A stretch of DNA of 64,000 bases from Pseudomonas helmanticensis (GCF_900182985.1 NZ_FXUY01000001.1:1054001-1118000), one strand, 5' to 3'. Positions 35,681 through 45,458 are shown, counted from the stretch's first letter. Translations and numbers: made by a program. Notes: a model not told the origin generated them from the sequence alone.

Positions 35681-36763
35681 ATGAGTCAGCAAGCCGTGAA
35701 ATTTGCCTACTGGGTGCCGAACGTCAGCGGTGGGCTGGTGGTCAGCAAGATTGAACAGCGCACCGACTGGGGCATCGACTACAACCGCAAACTCGCGCAG
35801 ATCGCCGAAGCCGCCGGGTTCGAATACGCGCTGACGCAGATCCGCTTCACCGCCGGTTACGGCGCCGAGTTCCAGCACGAGTCGGTAGCGTTCAGCCATG
35901 CCCTGCTGGTCGCAACGAGCAAACTCAAAGTGATCGCGGCGATTCTGCCCGGGCCGTGGCAACCGGCGCTGGCGGCGAAACAATTGGCGACCATCGATCA
36001 ACTCACCCACGGGCGCATCGCGGTAAACATCGTCAGCGGCTGGTTCAAAGGTGAGTTCCAGGCCATCGGCGAACACTGGCTGGAGCACGACGAGCGCTAC
36101 CGCCGTTCCGAGGAGTTCATTCGCTCGTTGCGCGGTGTCTGGAGTCAGGACAACTTCACCTTTCGTGGCGACTTCTACCGTTTCGACAATTACACCCTCA
36201 AGCCAAAACCACTGGGCCGTCCGGAAATCTTTCAGGGCGGCAGCTCGCGTGCGGCGCGGGACATGGCCGCAAGGGTTTCGGACTGGTATTTCACCAACGG
36301 CAATAGCGTTGAAGGGATCAAGGCGCAGGTTGACGATATTCGTGGCAAAGCGGCGGCGAATAACCATTCGGTGAAGATCGGCGTCAACGCGTTCGTCATT
36401 GCTCGCGACACCGAGGAAGAGGCGCGGGCAGTGCTGGCGCAGATCATCGATCAGGCCGATCCTGAAGCGGTGAATGCCTTTGGCGACGCAGCGAAACAGG
36501 CGGGCAGGGCGTCACCGGAGGGAGAGGGTAACTGGGCGAAATCGACGTTCGAGGATCTGGTGCAGTACAACGATGGTTTCAAGACCAACCTCATCGGTAC
36601 ACCGTTGCAGATTGCCGAGCGGATTGTCGCGCTGAAAGCAGTGGGGGTGGATCTGGTGTTGGCGGGCTTTCTGCATTTTCAGGAAGAGGTGGAATACTTC
36701 GGCCAGCGCGTGTTGCCACTGGTGCGCGAGCTTGAATCGGAAAAAACCGCAGCAGTAGCCTGA
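35681..36763 (+). CDS. sfnG: FMNH2-dependent dimethylsulfone monooxygenase
   Basis: This encodes a 360-residue bacterial luciferase-fold flavin monooxygenase. SfnG converts dimethylsulfone to methanesulfinate during sulfur starvation, using reduced FMN from a separate reductase. The start at 35681 (MSQQAVKFAYWVPNVSGGLV) has GAGGA eight bases upstream. Characteristic segments are QIRFTAGYGAEFQHESVAFS, GPWQPALAAKQLATIDQLT and RIAVNIVSGWFKGEF. The upstream -24/-12 element supports SfnR-type control. No sfnR, sfnF or msu genes are adjacent, so the gene is isolated from the rest of its pathway. Confidence 0.92.
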   Translation: MSQQAVKFAYWVPNVSGGLVVSKIEQRTDWGIDYNRKLAQIAEAAGFEYALTQIRFTAGYGAEFQHESVAFSHALLVATSKLKVIAAILPGPWQPALAAKQLATIDQLTHGRIAVNIVSGWFKGEFQAIGEHWLEHDERYRRSEEFIRSLRGVWSQDNFTFRGDFYRFDNYTLKPKPLGRPEIFQGGSSRAARDMAARVSDWYFTNGNSVEGIKAQVDDIRGKAAANNHSVKIGVNAFVIARDTEEEARAVLAQIIDQADPEAVNAFGDAAKQAGRASPEGEGNWAKSTFEDLVQYNDGFKTNLIGTPLQIAERIVALKAVGVDLVLAGFLHFQEEVEYFGQRVLPLVRELESEKTAAVA

Positions 36764-36779
36764 TCGCAACACATCCCCT

Positions 36780-36855
36780 GTAGGAGCTGCCGAAGGCTGC
36801 GATCTTTTGATCTTGAAAACAACATCAAAAGATCGCAGCCTTCGGCAGCTCCTAC
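36780..36855. repeat. REPIN, family A (GAAGGC sub-variant)
   Basis: Both arms read CCGAAGGCTGCGATC. It lies between the convergent sfnG and DUF1348 stops. Confidence 0.9.
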
Positions 36856-36866
36856 AGGGGGTGAGG

Positions 36867-37346
36867 TCATAGGCCTAGGTCGGACAGGCCCGGGTGATCA
36901 TCCGGGCGGCGGCCCAGTGGCCAGCGGAACTTGCGTTCGCTCTCTTTGATCGGCAGGTCGTTGATGCAGGCATAGCGCTGGAACATCAGGCCTTGCTCAT
37001 CGAATTCCCAGTTTTCGTTGCCATAGGAACGGTACCAATTGCCCGAATCGTCGTGCCATTCATAGGCGTAGCGCACGGCGATTCGCGTGTCCGAATACGC
37101 CCAAAGCTCCTTGATCAAACGGTAATCCAGCTCTTTTGCCCATTTGCGCGTCAGGAAAGCCTTGGCTTCTTCGCGGTTGTTGGCGAACTCGGCGCGGTTG
37201 CGCCATTTTGTGTCGAGGGTGTAAGCCAGCGATACCTTTTCCGGATCGCGGGAGTTCCAGCCATCCTCGGCCAAACGAACTTTGTCGATGGCCGATTCAC
37301 GGTTGAAGGGCGGCAATGGCGGACGTACCTGGGCTGCAGTAGACAT
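36867..37346 (-). CDS. DUF1348 / NTF2-like protein
   Basis: This encodes a 159-residue protein of the DUF1348 (NTF2-like fold) family. The body [39 protein letters not shown] and [20 protein letters not shown] is characteristic and strongly conserved in bacteria. No catalytic function is established. The start at 37346 has GGAG seven bases upstream. It is downstream of, and probably controlled by, the TetR-family gene on the same strand. Confidence 0.9.
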   Translation of the reverse strand: MSTAAQVRPPLPPFNRESAIDKVRLAEDGWNSRDPEKVSLAYTLDTKWRNRAEFANNREEAKAFLTRKWAKELDYRLIKELWAYSDTRIAVRYAYEWHDDSGNWYRSYGNENWEFDEQGLMFQRYACINDLPIKESERKFRWPLGRRPDDHPGLSDLGL

Positions 37347-37401
37347 GTCAGATCTCCCGATAAAATTTTCGATTCAACAACAAGTCCGGCTTATTCAGGC
37401 G

Positions 37402-37965
37402 TTACAGGTCCAATAACTTACGCGCCATGCATTGCGCATTATCGGCGGCACTGTGATCACCCATGACAAGCGCGACGGTAATGGCCCCGTCAATCAGAAT
37501 CAGCAACTGTCTGGCTAACTGTTGCGGATCTTCGGCGCCATGTTCGGTACACAACTCGCACACGTAGTCGAGCAGCTTCTGTTTGTGTTCTTTGGCGACC
37601 CGCCGTACCGGGTTCTGTGGATCACCGGTCTCGCCGCTGGTGTTGATGAACGCGCAGCCACGGAAGCCTTCCGAGGCGAACCAGCTCTTGAGTACGGTAA
37701 ACAGGTTGAGCAGGCGCCCGGCCGGGGTTTCGGCCTGATCGACAGCGTTTCTGTACCAGTGCATCCAGCGCTCGTCGCGGCGTTGCAGGGCGGCGACGGT
37801 CAGCGCGTCCTTGTCGGCGAAGTAGCGGTAAATGCTTTTTCTCGAGACGCCGGCGGTTTTCACCAGGAGATCCATGCTGGTGGCAGCGATGCCACTTTTG
37901 TAGATCAACTTTTCGGTGACGTCGAGGATGATGTCGCGGGTTTCTGTGTTGGTTGATTTGTTCAT
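37402..37965 (-). CDS. TetR-family transcriptional regulator
   Basis: This encodes a 187-residue repressor-like protein. The N-terminal helix-turn-helix is IAATSMDLLVKTAGVSRKSI followed by YRYFADKDAL (residues about 25-55); the rest is a helical ligand-binding domain with FRGCAFINTSGE. The ATG at 37965 is preferred to an upstream TTG at 38001. Its start lies close to an outward-facing REP pair that separates it from the divergent pssA. It likely controls the DUF1348 gene 55 bases downstream. Confidence 0.88.
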   Translation of the reverse strand: MNKSTNTETRDIILDVTEKLIYKSGIAATSMDLLVKTAGVSRKSIYRYFADKDALTVAALQRRDERWMHWYRNAVDQAETPAGRLLNLFTVLKSWFASEGFRGCAFINTSGETGDPQNPVRRVAKEHKQKLLDYVCELCTEHGAEDPQQLARQLLILIDGAITVALVMGDHSAADNAQCMARKLLDL

Positions 37966-38012
37966 GCGCTCAACAGTAGAACGAGTGTTCTTCTTTGGCA
38001 ATGGTTTTTTAC

Positions 38013-38088
38013 GATCAAAGGATCGCAGCCTTCGGCAGCTCCTGCATTGGCCGGTGTAGGAGCTGCCGAAGGCTGCGATCTTTTGATC
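38013..38088. repeat. REP pair in tail-to-tail order
   Basis: Arms point outwards (GATCAAAGGATCGCAGCC...CTCCTGC then GTAGGAGC...GATC), the second such arrangement in the window. It occupies the divergent promoter region between tetR and pssA. Confidence 0.85.
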
Positions 38089-38169
38089 TGTTTACGGGCA
38101 CTAACAAGACCCGAAGGATGTGATGGTGTAAGCTCTCGGGTTCTTCGGATTCGACCCATTGCGAGCCCT

Positions 38170-39513
38170 ATGCCGTTGCTTTTCAAACGTTCCTTGCTGC
38201 CCAAACTGCGCAGCTTTCCGCTGACCGCCGAGGCCGTGACCATTCTGTCCGGCGCCGCCGAGTTTCGTCGTTGCCTGCTGGAGAAAATCGCCACGGCGAC
38301 CCAGCGCATCTACATCGTCGCGCTGTATCTGCAGCAAGACGAAGCCGGTCAGGAAATCCTCGATGCCCTGCACGCTGCCAAGCTCAAGCGCCCCGAGCTG
38401 GAAATCGCCGTGGTCGTCGATTGGCTGCGCGCCCAGCGCGGCTTGATCGGTGCGGGCAAACAGCCGGGTAACGCGGCGTGGTATCAAGAGATTACCCGCA
38501 CGCACCAGAGCGAAGTGCCGGTCTACGGCGTCCCGGTGCAAACCCGCGAACTGTTTGGCGTCCTGCACCTGAAAGGCTTCGTGATCGACGATTGTGTGGT
38601 CTACAGCGGTGCGAGCCTGAACAACGTCTACCTGCACAAGTTCGACAAGTATCGCTTCGACCGTTATCACCTTCTGCAAAGCCACGAGCTGGCGGACTCG
38701 ATGCATCATCTGGTCAAGCATGGCCTGATCGAATCGAAAGCTGTGCATCGTCTCGACCTGCCGAACCTGCCGACCACGCGCAGCCTGCGCAATGACATCG
38801 GTGATCTGCGCAGTCGCCTCAAATACGCGACCTACGACACGGCCACTGGCAGCACCGCCAGAGATGGCTTGTCGGTTACGCCGTTGCTGGGTGTCGGCAA
38901 GAACAACCCGCTGAACCGCGCGATTATCGAACTGATCGCCAGCGCGCAAAAGCAGCTGACCATCTGCACGCCATATTTCAACCTGCCGTTGGGGGTGATC
39001 CGCGAGATCAACCGCGCGCTGGCTCGTGGCGTGAAGATCGACATCGTGGTCGGCGACAAGACCGCCAACGACTTCTACATCCCGCCAAGCGAGCCGTTCA
39101 AGGTGATCGCGGCGTTGCCGTATCTCTACGAAATCAGCCTGCGCCGGTTTGCCAAGCGGCATCAGCGCACGATCGACAGCGGGCAGTTGAACCTGCACCT
39201 GTGGCGTGATGGCGACAACACCTATCACCTCAAAGGCATGTGGATCGACCAGCGTTATACCCTGCTGACCGGCAACAACCTCAATCCCCGGGCGTTCCGT
39301 CTCGATCTGGAAAATGCCTTGCTGATCGATGATCCGAAAGGAGAATGGCTGGCGCCACGGGCGAAGGAGCTGGAAGAGATTTTCCGCCATACCACGCGGA
39401 TCGACAGCTTTCAGAATCTGGAGACGCTGCCGGAGTACCCAGGCGCGGTGGCCAAGTTTCTCAAGCGCGTGAGCCGGGTGCGGATCGAGCGGTTGCTTTA
39501 CCGGATTCTCTAA
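38170..39513 (+). CDS. pssA: CDP-diacylglycerol-serine O-phosphatidyltransferase (PLD type)
   Basis: This encodes a 447-residue phospholipase D superfamily enzyme making phosphatidylserine, the precursor of phosphatidylethanolamine. Two HKD catalytic motifs are visible: LHLKGFVIDD (His and Lys at about 132 and 134) and YHLKGMWIDQ, followed by LLTGNNLNPRAF. Like E. coli PssA it has no transmembrane helix and would associate peripherally with the membrane or ribosomes. The start at 38170 (MPLLFKRSLLPKLRSFPLTA) is preferred over upstream in-frame codons because those read through REP sequence. It is monocistronic. Confidence 0.93.
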   Translation: MPLLFKRSLLPKLRSFPLTAEAVTILSGAAEFRRCLLEKIATATQRIYIVALYLQQDEAGQEILDALHAAKLKRPELEIAVVVDWLRAQRGLIGAGKQPGNAAWYQEITRTHQSEVPVYGVPVQTRELFGVLHLKGFVIDDCVVYSGASLNNVYLHKFDKYRFDRYHLLQSHELADSMHHLVKHGLIESKAVHRLDLPNLPTTRSLRNDIGDLRSRLKYATYDTATGSTARDGLSVTPLLGVGKNNPLNRAIIELIASAQKQLTICTPYFNLPLGVIREINRALARGVKIDIVVGDKTANDFYIPPSEPFKVIAALPYLYEISLRRFAKRHQRTIDSGQLNLHLWRDGDNTYHLKGMWIDQRYTLLTGNNLNPRAFRLDLENALLIDDPKGEWLAPRAKELEEIFRHTTRIDSFQNLETLPEYPGAVAKFLKRVSRVRIERLLYRIL

Positions 39514-39544
39514 AATCAAAATGATCTAGTGCGGCTGATAAAGC

Positions 39545-39611
39545 CTTCGCGAGCAAGCCCGCTCCCACAGTTGGAATGCATTCCCATGTGGGAGCGGGCT
39601 TGCTCGCGAAG
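39545..39611. repeat. REPIN, family B
   Basis: Arms CCTTCGCGAGCAAGCCCGCT and complement. It lies between the convergent pssA and efeM stops. Confidence 0.9.
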
Positions 39612-39636
39612 GGGCCAGACCAGGCGCTACAAAACG

Positions 39637-40461
39637 TTAATTCAGACCCAACTTCCCACGCAACGTGGACAGATCTTCCGCCAACGTATTCACCGGCCCA
39701 ACCAGCGCTTTACGATCGTTATCCTTCACCTTGTCATACGTCTCGAACCCGCCATCCTTGGTCTTGTACTTGGCCAGAATCTTGTCGACGGTGGCAAAGT
39801 TCTTGTCGACCTTCGCTACGAAAGCCTTGTCCTGTTTTTCGATTTGCGGACGGAACAGATCGACGATTTTCTTCGCACCGTCGATGTTGCCCTGGAAGTC
39901 ATACAGGTCAGTGTGGCTGTAGCGGTCTTCTTCACCGGAGATCTTGGTCGCGGCGACTTCTTCCAGCAGCGCAGCTGCGCCACCGACGACTTTCTCAGGC
40001 GGGAAAGTCAGGCCGGCGACGCGGGTCTGCAGGTCCTTGACGTCGCTGTTGAGCTTGTCCGCCAGCTCGTTCAGACCTTGAGTGCTTTTTTCCGAAAACA
40101 GGGTGTACTCGATGCGGTGGAAACCGGTGAAGTCGTCGGCCTTCACGCCTTTCTCGTGGTCGTCGACGCGGGAGTCGATGGACGCATCGAGGTCACTGAA
40201 CAGCTCGGCAATCGGCTCGATCGACTCGTAGTAAACGCGGGTCGGTGCGTAGAGCTTTTGCGCGGTGGCCAGGTCGCCTTTCTTAACTGCGTCGGTGAAC
40301 TGCTGGGTGTGGCTGCCCAGTTCATCGAGTTGTTCGGTGACGTAGATCTTGTAGTCCGAAACCGGCCCGACCAGATCCAGCGGTGCTGTGGCAGCGAATG
40401 CCGACAGCGGGGTGTTGAGCAAACCAAGGGTCAGCAATAACGCGAGTGGCGTCTTTTTCAT
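39637..40461 (-). CDS. efeM: EfeM-type M75 (imelysin) iron-uptake lipoprotein-like protein
   Basis: This encodes a 274-residue periplasmic protein with a Sec signal ([20 protein letters not shown], cleavage after AFA). The M75 domain has the metal motif HRIE in [12 protein letters not shown] and [12 protein letters not shown]. It lacks the cupredoxin domain present in EfeO, which makes it an EfeM-type protein. It is the last gene of an efeU-efeO-efeB-efeM run, 29 bases after efeB. It would bind iron in the periplasm for EfeU. Confidence 0.9.
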   Translation of the reverse strand: MKKTPLALLLTLGLLNTPLSAFAATAPLDLVGPVSDYKIYVTEQLDELGSHTQQFTDAVKKGDLATAQKLYAPTRVYYESIEPIAELFSDLDASIDSRVDDHEKGVKADDFTGFHRIEYTLFSEKSTQGLNELADKLNSDVKDLQTRVAGLTFPPEKVVGGAAALLEEVAATKISGEEDRYSHTDLYDFQGNIDGAKKIVDLFRPQIEKQDKAFVAKVDKNFATVDKILAKYKTKDGGFETYDKVKDNDRKALVGPVNTLAEDLSTLRGKLGLN

Positions 40462-40490
40462 GGGGGCGGCTCCAGTGTTGAATGTTGTTT

Positions 40491-41789
40491 TTATGCAGCG
40501 GTTTTCGGTTGTGTGGCGTTGAGCAGCGAGCGACCGATGAAATCCTTGTCGCCCGTGATACCCGGAAGGGTGAAGAAGTAGCCGCCGCCGACCGGTTTGA
40601 GGTATTCCTCAAGCGGTTCGCCGTTGAGGCGGGTCTGCACGGTGATGAAGCCTTTTTCCAGATCGGCCTGATAACAGATGAACAGCAGGCCCATGTCGAG
40701 TTGGCCGTTCTTGTTCACGCCATTCGAATAGTTGAACGGACGACGCAGGATCAGGTTGGCCTGGCTCGCGGCAGTGCGCGGGTTGGCCAGACGAATGTGC
40801 GCGTCGAGTCTGGTCAGCTTGCCTTCTGGATCTTTGTGGTAATCCGGGACCTCGGTTTCATGCTGGGCACCCATCGGCGCGCCGCTGGTTTTGACCCGGC
40901 CGATGATGCTTTCCTGTTCCTGCAACGGCGTGCGGTCCCAGCGTTCGACGAAGTTGCGGATGATCCGCACCGCTTGGTAACTGCCGTGAGCAGCCCAGGC
41001 CGGTTCATCGCTGCCCGGTTGCACCCAGACGATGCTGTCCATGGCTTTCGCGTCGTTGGAGTTCGGGTTGGCCGAGCCGTCGCGAAAACCGAGGAAGTTA
41101 CGCGCCGATTGTGCCGGCACACCCGGTTTCGCCGGGGCTTGCGGCGGCACGCTGCCTTCCTGTTTCCAGCGCACCAGCAGCAGGTCAGGGAGGTTTTTGA
41201 CGATGTCGCGCAGGGCGTGAATGTTGGTGTCGGTGGTGTTCGAGCAGAACTGCAAACTCAGGTCGCCATGGCAGCAATCGGCTTCCAGCGCATCGTTGGG
41301 GAAACCGACCATGCGGATCAGGCGCTTGGGCTTGGCGTCGGCCAGACCGAAACGCTCGTCGAACAGTGATTCGCCGACGGAAACGGTGATGGTCAGGTTG
41401 TCCGGCGTCACGTTCGGGCCGAGGATGCCGGAGTCCGGCGGCGGCAGTTTCGGGTCGATCTGCGCAACCGGGCCGCCCTTCATCAGGAAGGCGATGCGTT
41501 CGTTGAGGGTGCGGAACAGCCGCTCGAGGTCTTCGCGATCACTGGCCAGCACGTCGAATGAAACCAGCATGCCCGAGGCCGGACGCGGGGTGACGATGCC
41601 GGTCTGGTGCGTGCCGTGGAAGTCGTGGCGATCTTCGGTCTTGTCGCTGCTCGGTGCTTCAGTGACTTGTGCGGGCGCGGCGGCCATCGCCGGGCAGCTC
41701 AGCGCTGAACCTGCGAGGGCGACACCGGCGGCGCCCATGCCCATCAGGACACGGCGACGTTGCAGGTTGAGTGGTTCTGAATCGTTCAT
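40491..41789 (-). CDS. efeB: EfeB, Dyp-type heme peroxidase/deferrochelatase
   Basis: This encodes a 432-residue dye-decolourising peroxidase exported by the Tat system: the N-terminus has [18 protein letters not shown]. The family motif GFRDG with catalytic Asp237 ([12 protein letters not shown]) is present, and [10 protein letters not shown] lies in the haem-contacting C-terminal half. In the Efe system EfeB oxidises ferrous iron or extracts iron from haem in the periplasm. It lies between efeO and efeM, 17 bases after efeO. Confidence 0.93.
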   Translation of the reverse strand: MNDSEPLNLQRRRVLMGMGAAGVALAGSALSCPAMAAAPAQVTEAPSSDKTEDRHDFHGTHQTGIVTPRPASGMLVSFDVLASDREDLERLFRTLNERIAFLMKGGPVAQIDPKLPPPDSGILGPNVTPDNLTITVSVGESLFDERFGLADAKPKRLIRMVGFPNDALEADCCHGDLSLQFCSNTTDTNIHALRDIVKNLPDLLLVRWKQEGSVPPQAPAKPGVPAQSARNFLGFRDGSANPNSNDAKAMDSIVWVQPGSDEPAWAAHGSYQAVRIIRNFVERWDRTPLQEQESIIGRVKTSGAPMGAQHETEVPDYHKDPEGKLTRLDAHIRLANPRTAASQANLILRRPFNYSNGVNKNGQLDMGLLFICYQADLEKGFITVQTRLNGEPLEEYLKPVGGGYFFTLPGITGDKDFIGRSLLNATQPKTAA

Positions 41790-41806
41790 CGGTACTCGTC
41801 TTCTGC

Positions 41807-43006
41807 TTACAGGCCGGAGAGGCCGAGGGCGGGATCAATGCCATCAAGTGCGTCGGCCAGAGCCTGGGCCTTATCGGCGATCTGCTTGCGTTGTTCGCCG
41901 CTGACGGAGTCGTAGCTGGCGTAGCCGTCCTTGATCTTGTAGCTGTTGAGTTCTGTGTCGAAGTCCGCCAGTGCCTGATCGATTTTTGGCAGCAGCTCGG
42001 CGGCTGATTTGGTCAGCATCGGCCGCAGCAGATCGACGACTTTGTGCGCGGTTTGCGCGTTGCCGGCGAATCCGTTGAGATCGCTGTGGCTGTAGCGTTC
42101 TTCTTCACCGCTGGCGGCGCGCACGTCGGCCAGCGTGTTGAGGTTGCGCACGACGATATTGACCAGTTGCTCTGGCGGCAGGGTCTGGGCGAGCAATTGC
42201 TGCTTGAGTGTGGTGACGTCGCCCAGCAGGCGCTGGGAAACGGCGGCCAGGTCATCGAGTTTGCGTTGCTGGAACAACGCATATTCGATGCGGTGGAAAC
42301 CGACAAAGGCCGGATCCTGCTCGCGCTTTTCGAAGTAATCGGCGCGGGCGTTGATATTGTTGTCCAGCTCGGCGAGACGTTGCGCCGCCGGAGCCAGACG
42401 CTGATAAGCCGCACGGGCTGGCAGGTAAAGGGCCTGCGCCTGGCTCAGGTCGCCGCTGGCAATTGCCTGATCGAGTGCGGTCACGGCTTTGATCAGTGCG
42501 CTGCTCTGGCTGGCCAGGTACACGCGAAATTCCGACAGCGGGCCGACGAAAGCGACCATCGACGGTTTGGCTTTGGCGGCGGCATCAGACGCCGCCGTCG
42601 CTGTGACGTGCAGAGTGCCGCGCGGGTTGCTGAGCAAGCCACAGGTGATTGCATAGTCGCCGGGCTGCAGGTTGGCGTTGATCACCTGGCTCAGGCCGGG
42701 GGCGATGTTTTCGCGTTCTTCGACGACCAGCACGCCGTCGAGGATTTCCCATTCCACCGCGCGCTCGGAGCGGTTGACGATGCGGAAACTGGCGCGACCG
42801 GCCGGCACCGTCAGCGCATTCGGCTCGCAACTGCCCGGATGGATATTCACCACAACTTCATCGTGATTGTGCTGACGCTTGGCCGCAGCCATTTTCGAGG
42901 CGTACCAGAACAGGCCTCCGGCGGCGATCATGATGACCACCGAACCGGCCACCGCCCAGCGCAAGGCGCGGGGAGGGGAGGCCTGAGGAGTATTAGGCTT
43001 TGACAT
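41807..43006 (-). CDS. efeO: EfeO, periplasmic iron-uptake protein (cupredoxin + M75)
   Basis: This encodes a 399-residue protein. A membrane-spanning N-terminus ([20 protein letters not shown]) exports or anchors it. Residues about 45-135 form a cupredoxin-like domain with the conserved Cys/Glu pair in [15 protein letters not shown]. The M75 domain follows with HRIE in [11 protein letters not shown] and [12 protein letters not shown]. The start at 43006 lies eight bases after the efeU stop; longer upstream frames simply overlap efeU. It would bind and present iron to EfeU. Confidence 0.93.
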   Translation of the reverse strand: MSKPNTPQASPPRALRWAVAGSVVIMIAAGGLFWYASKMAAAKRQHNHDEVVVNIHPGSCEPNALTVPAGRASFRIVNRSERAVEWEILDGVLVVEERENIAPGLSQVINANLQPGDYAITCGLLSNPRGTLHVTATAASDAAAKAKPSMVAFVGPLSEFRVYLASQSSALIKAVTALDQAIASGDLSQAQALYLPARAAYQRLAPAAQRLAELDNNINARADYFEKREQDPAFVGFHRIEYALFQQRKLDDLAAVSQRLLGDVTTLKQQLLAQTLPPEQLVNIVVRNLNTLADVRAASGEEERYSHSDLNGFAGNAQTAHKVVDLLRPMLTKSAAELLPKIDQALADFDTELNSYKIKDGYASYDSVSGEQRKQIADKAQALADALDGIDPALGLSGL

Positions 43007-43014
43007 GGAGGCCC

Positions 43015-43878
43015 TTATTGGCTGGAAGCTGAAGACGATTTGGCGGCGGCTTTGGTATTTGGGAGCGGAGCAGCCGGCGCGGCGGGATAGAAAAACATCA
43101 CCAGCGCCACCACCAGATAGAGCAGATACGCGCCGAGGGTGCTGACGGTCGGCGTGTCCTGGTAACCGAACATGCCGGCCAACACCGAACCCAACGGGCC
43201 GTCCATCGGCAGCGTCGCGCTGAAATCGAAGAGTACGGTTTGCAGGTGATTCCACAGCCCGGCTTCATGCAGCGCCTGCACCGAGTTGGCGAGAATCCCC
43301 GCAGCCACCACCAGAATGAACAGCCCGGTCCACTTGAAGAAGGCGGAAAGATTGAGGCGCATGCTGCCGCTGTAGATCAGGAAACCGACGATGATTGCCA
43401 GAATCAGGCCGAGCAGGGCACCGATCGGCGCGCCCGGGCCTTCGCTTTGCTGGAACACCGCGAGCAGGAAGAACACCGTTTCCAGGCCTTCGCGGGCGAC
43501 AGCGAAGAAGACCATGGCGATCAGCGCGATGACCTGATGTTTTGAAGAAGTCAGCGCGTGATCCAGCGAGGCTTGCAGCGAGTGTTTGATCGAACGCGCG
43601 ACTTTGCGCATCCAGAACACCATGGAACTGAGAATGCCCACGGCCACCAGCCCGACCACGCCTTCGAACAGCTCCTGCTGCTTCTGCGGAAATTCGGCGC
43701 TGACCAGTTCCAGGCCACCGCCGACCAACAGCGCCAGGGCAGCCGCAAGGAATACGCCAATCCACACGGCAGGCATCCACTGGCCACGGCCGGTTTGCTG
43801 GAGGTAGCTGGCGATGATGCCAACGATCAGCGCGGCTTCGATGCCTTCGCGCAGCATGATCAGAAAAGGAACGAGCAT
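43015..43878 (-). CDS. efeU: EfeU, FTR1-family ferrous iron permease
   Basis: This encodes a 287-residue inner-membrane iron channel/permease with seven helices. The two iron-binding REGxE motifs are present: REGIE at residues 10-14 and REGLE at 129-133. It begins the efeUOBM operon, with intergenic distances of 8, 17 and 29 bases between successive genes. Fur-like boxes lie 42-60 and 104-122 bases upstream of its start codon. The C-terminal tail is Ser/Ala-rich. Confidence 0.94.
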   Translation of the reverse strand: MLVPFLIMLREGIEAALIVGIIASYLQQTGRGQWMPAVWIGVFLAAALALLVGGGLELVSAEFPQKQQELFEGVVGLVAVGILSSMVFWMRKVARSIKHSLQASLDHALTSSKHQVIALIAMVFFAVAREGLETVFFLLAVFQQSEGPGAPIGALLGLILAIIVGFLIYSGSMRLNLSAFFKWTGLFILVVAAGILANSVQALHEAGLWNHLQTVLFDFSATLPMDGPLGSVLAGMFGYQDTPTVSTLGAYLLYLVVALVMFFYPAAPAAPLPNTKAAAKSSSASSQ

Positions 43879-43919
43879 TCGGTGTCCAGTAAGTCATTCG
43901 TAGAGGTTACAAGTTGTAA

Positions 43920-43938
43920 CATAATGACAACCATTCTC
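43920..43938 (-). promoter_or_regulatory. Fur box upstream of efeU
   Basis: On the minus strand GAGAATGGTTGTCATTATG matches 14 of 19 positions of the Fur consensus (GATAATGATAATCATTATC). Its location before a ferrous iron operon makes a role in iron repression likely. Confidence 0.7.
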
Positions 43939-43981
43939 ACATGACATTCATTGATATGAACCTGAACGAAAGCTGAACAAG

Positions 43982-44000
43982 TTGAAGAACAACCATTCTC
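43982..44000 (-). promoter_or_regulatory. Second Fur-like half-site upstream of efeU
   Basis: The minus-strand GAGAATGGTTGTTC repeats the left part of the first box 62 bases away. It matches only about 10 of 19 consensus positions, so it is a weak or half site. Confidence 0.35.
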
Positions 44001-44022
44001 ATACAGGTGACACCGGAACTTT

Positions 44023-44099
44023 GTAGGAGCTGCCGAAGGCTGCGATCTTTTGATCTTGGTTTTTAAAATCAAAAGATCGCAGCCTTCGGCAGCTCCTAC
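44023..44099. repeat. REPIN, family A (GAAGGC sub-variant)
   Basis: Both arms read CCGAAGGCTGCGATC. It lies between the divergent efeU control region and the AraC-type gene. Confidence 0.9.
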
Positions 44100-44164
44100 A
44101 CGGGTTTTGCGTTGGATGCGGTAAGATGCGGGCCACTCAAAAACAACAAGGTTCACCGCGTTCC

Positions 44165-45181
44165 ATGTCGGAAAAAGACACCATCGCCGTTCAACTGGTG
44201 CGTGAAGCGCTGCTGCAAAGTTGTGCCCCGGGCGTGGCCACGGACGAAGTCCTGAACAAGATCGGGATCGATCCGGCGCTGCTGCAAACCGACAACGGTC
44301 GGGTGCCGGCCTCGCAGTACGCCAAGCTCTGGCGTTTGCTCGCGCGGCGTGGCGATGACGAGTTTTTCGGCATGGATCCGCGCCAGCTCAAGTCTGGAAG
44401 TCTGGAATTCCTCTGCCGCAGTGCGATGGCGCAACCGACGCTGGCAGCGGGTTTGAGCATGGGTTTGAGTTTTCTCTCGCTGATGCTGGAGCGCATGCCG
44501 GCGCAGTTGGTGCATCAGCAAAGCCTCGCGGAGATTGTTCTGCACGAGGATGACAACGATCCGCGTCGCGCCTTCACCTATTTCACCTATTGGATGATCG
44601 TCCACGGCGTCGCCTGCTGGCTGGCGGGGCGGCGGATTCCGATTCTGGCGATTGAACTGCGTTGCCCCGAGCCGGCGTTCACCGATGACTATCGGGTGAT
44701 GTTTTCCGAGAACCTGCGTTTTGATCGACCGCGCACGCGGATGATCTTCTCTGCTGATTGCCTCGATCTGCCGATCAAGCGGTCTGCCGAAGAGCTGAAA
44801 CGCTTTCTGGCCCATGCGCCGGCCAACATTCTGGTCAAGTACCGCGACCCGCAAAGTCTGGCCAGTCGGATCAAGCAGGATCTGCGGCAGTTGCCGGCTG
44901 AGCAGTGGCCGGAAACCGAGGCCCTGGCGCAGCAACTGTGCATGTCGGCTTCGACCTTGCGCCGACGTCTGGCGGAGGAAGGGCAGACCTATCAAGGCCT
45001 CAAGGACAGTGTGCGCAAGGAATTGGCGATTGTCTGGCTGGCGGAGCCTTCGATCAGTTTTGTCGAGATCGCCAGCCGTTTGGGTTTTGCCGATGCCAGT
45101 TCGTTTTACAAGGCGTTTCGCAAGTGGTCGGGATCGAATCCGGGCCACTACCGGACGCTGATTCTGAATGAGGTTGTCTGA
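44165..45181 (+). CDS. AraC-family transcriptional regulator (PF12625 type)
   Basis: This encodes a 338-residue regulator. The N-terminal two thirds resemble the arabinose-binding-like domain of OruR/ArgR-type AraC proteins (GIDPALLQTDNGRVPASQYA, LWRLLARRGDDEFFG). The C-terminal AraC DNA-binding domain is clear: LAQQLCMSASTLRRRLAEEG and IASRLGFADASSFYKAFRKW. The start at 44165 (MSEKDTIAVQLVREALLQ) is chosen over a longer frame on family similarity. It precedes, on the same strand, an acyl-CoA degradation cluster that it probably activates; the gap is 277 bases and filled by repeats. Confidence 0.9.
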   Translation: MSEKDTIAVQLVREALLQSCAPGVATDEVLNKIGIDPALLQTDNGRVPASQYAKLWRLLARRGDDEFFGMDPRQLKSGSLEFLCRSAMAQPTLAAGLSMGLSFLSLMLERMPAQLVHQQSLAEIVLHEDDNDPRRAFTYFTYWMIVHGVACWLAGRRIPILAIELRCPEPAFTDDYRVMFSENLRFDRPRTRMIFSADCLDLPIKRSAEELKRFLAHAPANILVKYRDPQSLASRIKQDLRQLPAEQWPETEALAQQLCMSASTLRRRLAEEGQTYQGLKDSVRKELAIVWLAEPSISFVEIASRLGFADASSFYKAFRKWSGSNPGHYRTLILNEVV

Positions 45182-45191
45182 CCCGGCCCTA

Positions 45192-45316
45192 TCGCGAGCA
45201 GGCTCACTCCTACATTTGGAAGGCATTCCTCTGTAGGAGCTGCCGAAGGCTCCGATCTTTTGATCTTGTTTTAAAAAGGTCAACGTCAAAAGATCGCAGC
45301 CTTCGGCAGCTCCTAC
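45192..45316. repeat. Single REP arm (family B/hybrid) plus family A REPIN
   Basis: A lone arm TCGCGAGCAGGCTCACTCCT at 45192-45214 is followed at 45233-45316 by a complete family A REPIN. The solitary arm has lost, or never had, its partner. Confidence 0.85.
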
Positions 45317-45458
45317 AGGGGGGCGATGTTGAGCTGTCTTGGCCAAACCAGTCAGCCACTTTGATGGCTTTGACCATTGCTCCAAGCCCCGTACAGCGCG
45401 ACTATCCCTCTGTTGTTTACGCTTCCCAGCCTAATAAAAACACAGAGGGATTCTGGCA

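Noticed and set aside
37966..38001. Upstream TTG start for the TetR-family regulator
   Set aside because: Adds a non-conserved basic leader without a ribosome-binding site; the ATG at 37965 gives the usual N-terminus.
38101..39519. 472-codon minus-strand open frame
   Set aside because: Antisense to pssA, whose two HKD motifs are intact.
45370..45390. Possible sigma-54 promoter before the acyl-CoA synthetase (TGGCTTTGACCATTGCT)
   Set aside because: The GG and GC elements are one base too far apart and the -24 half is poor.
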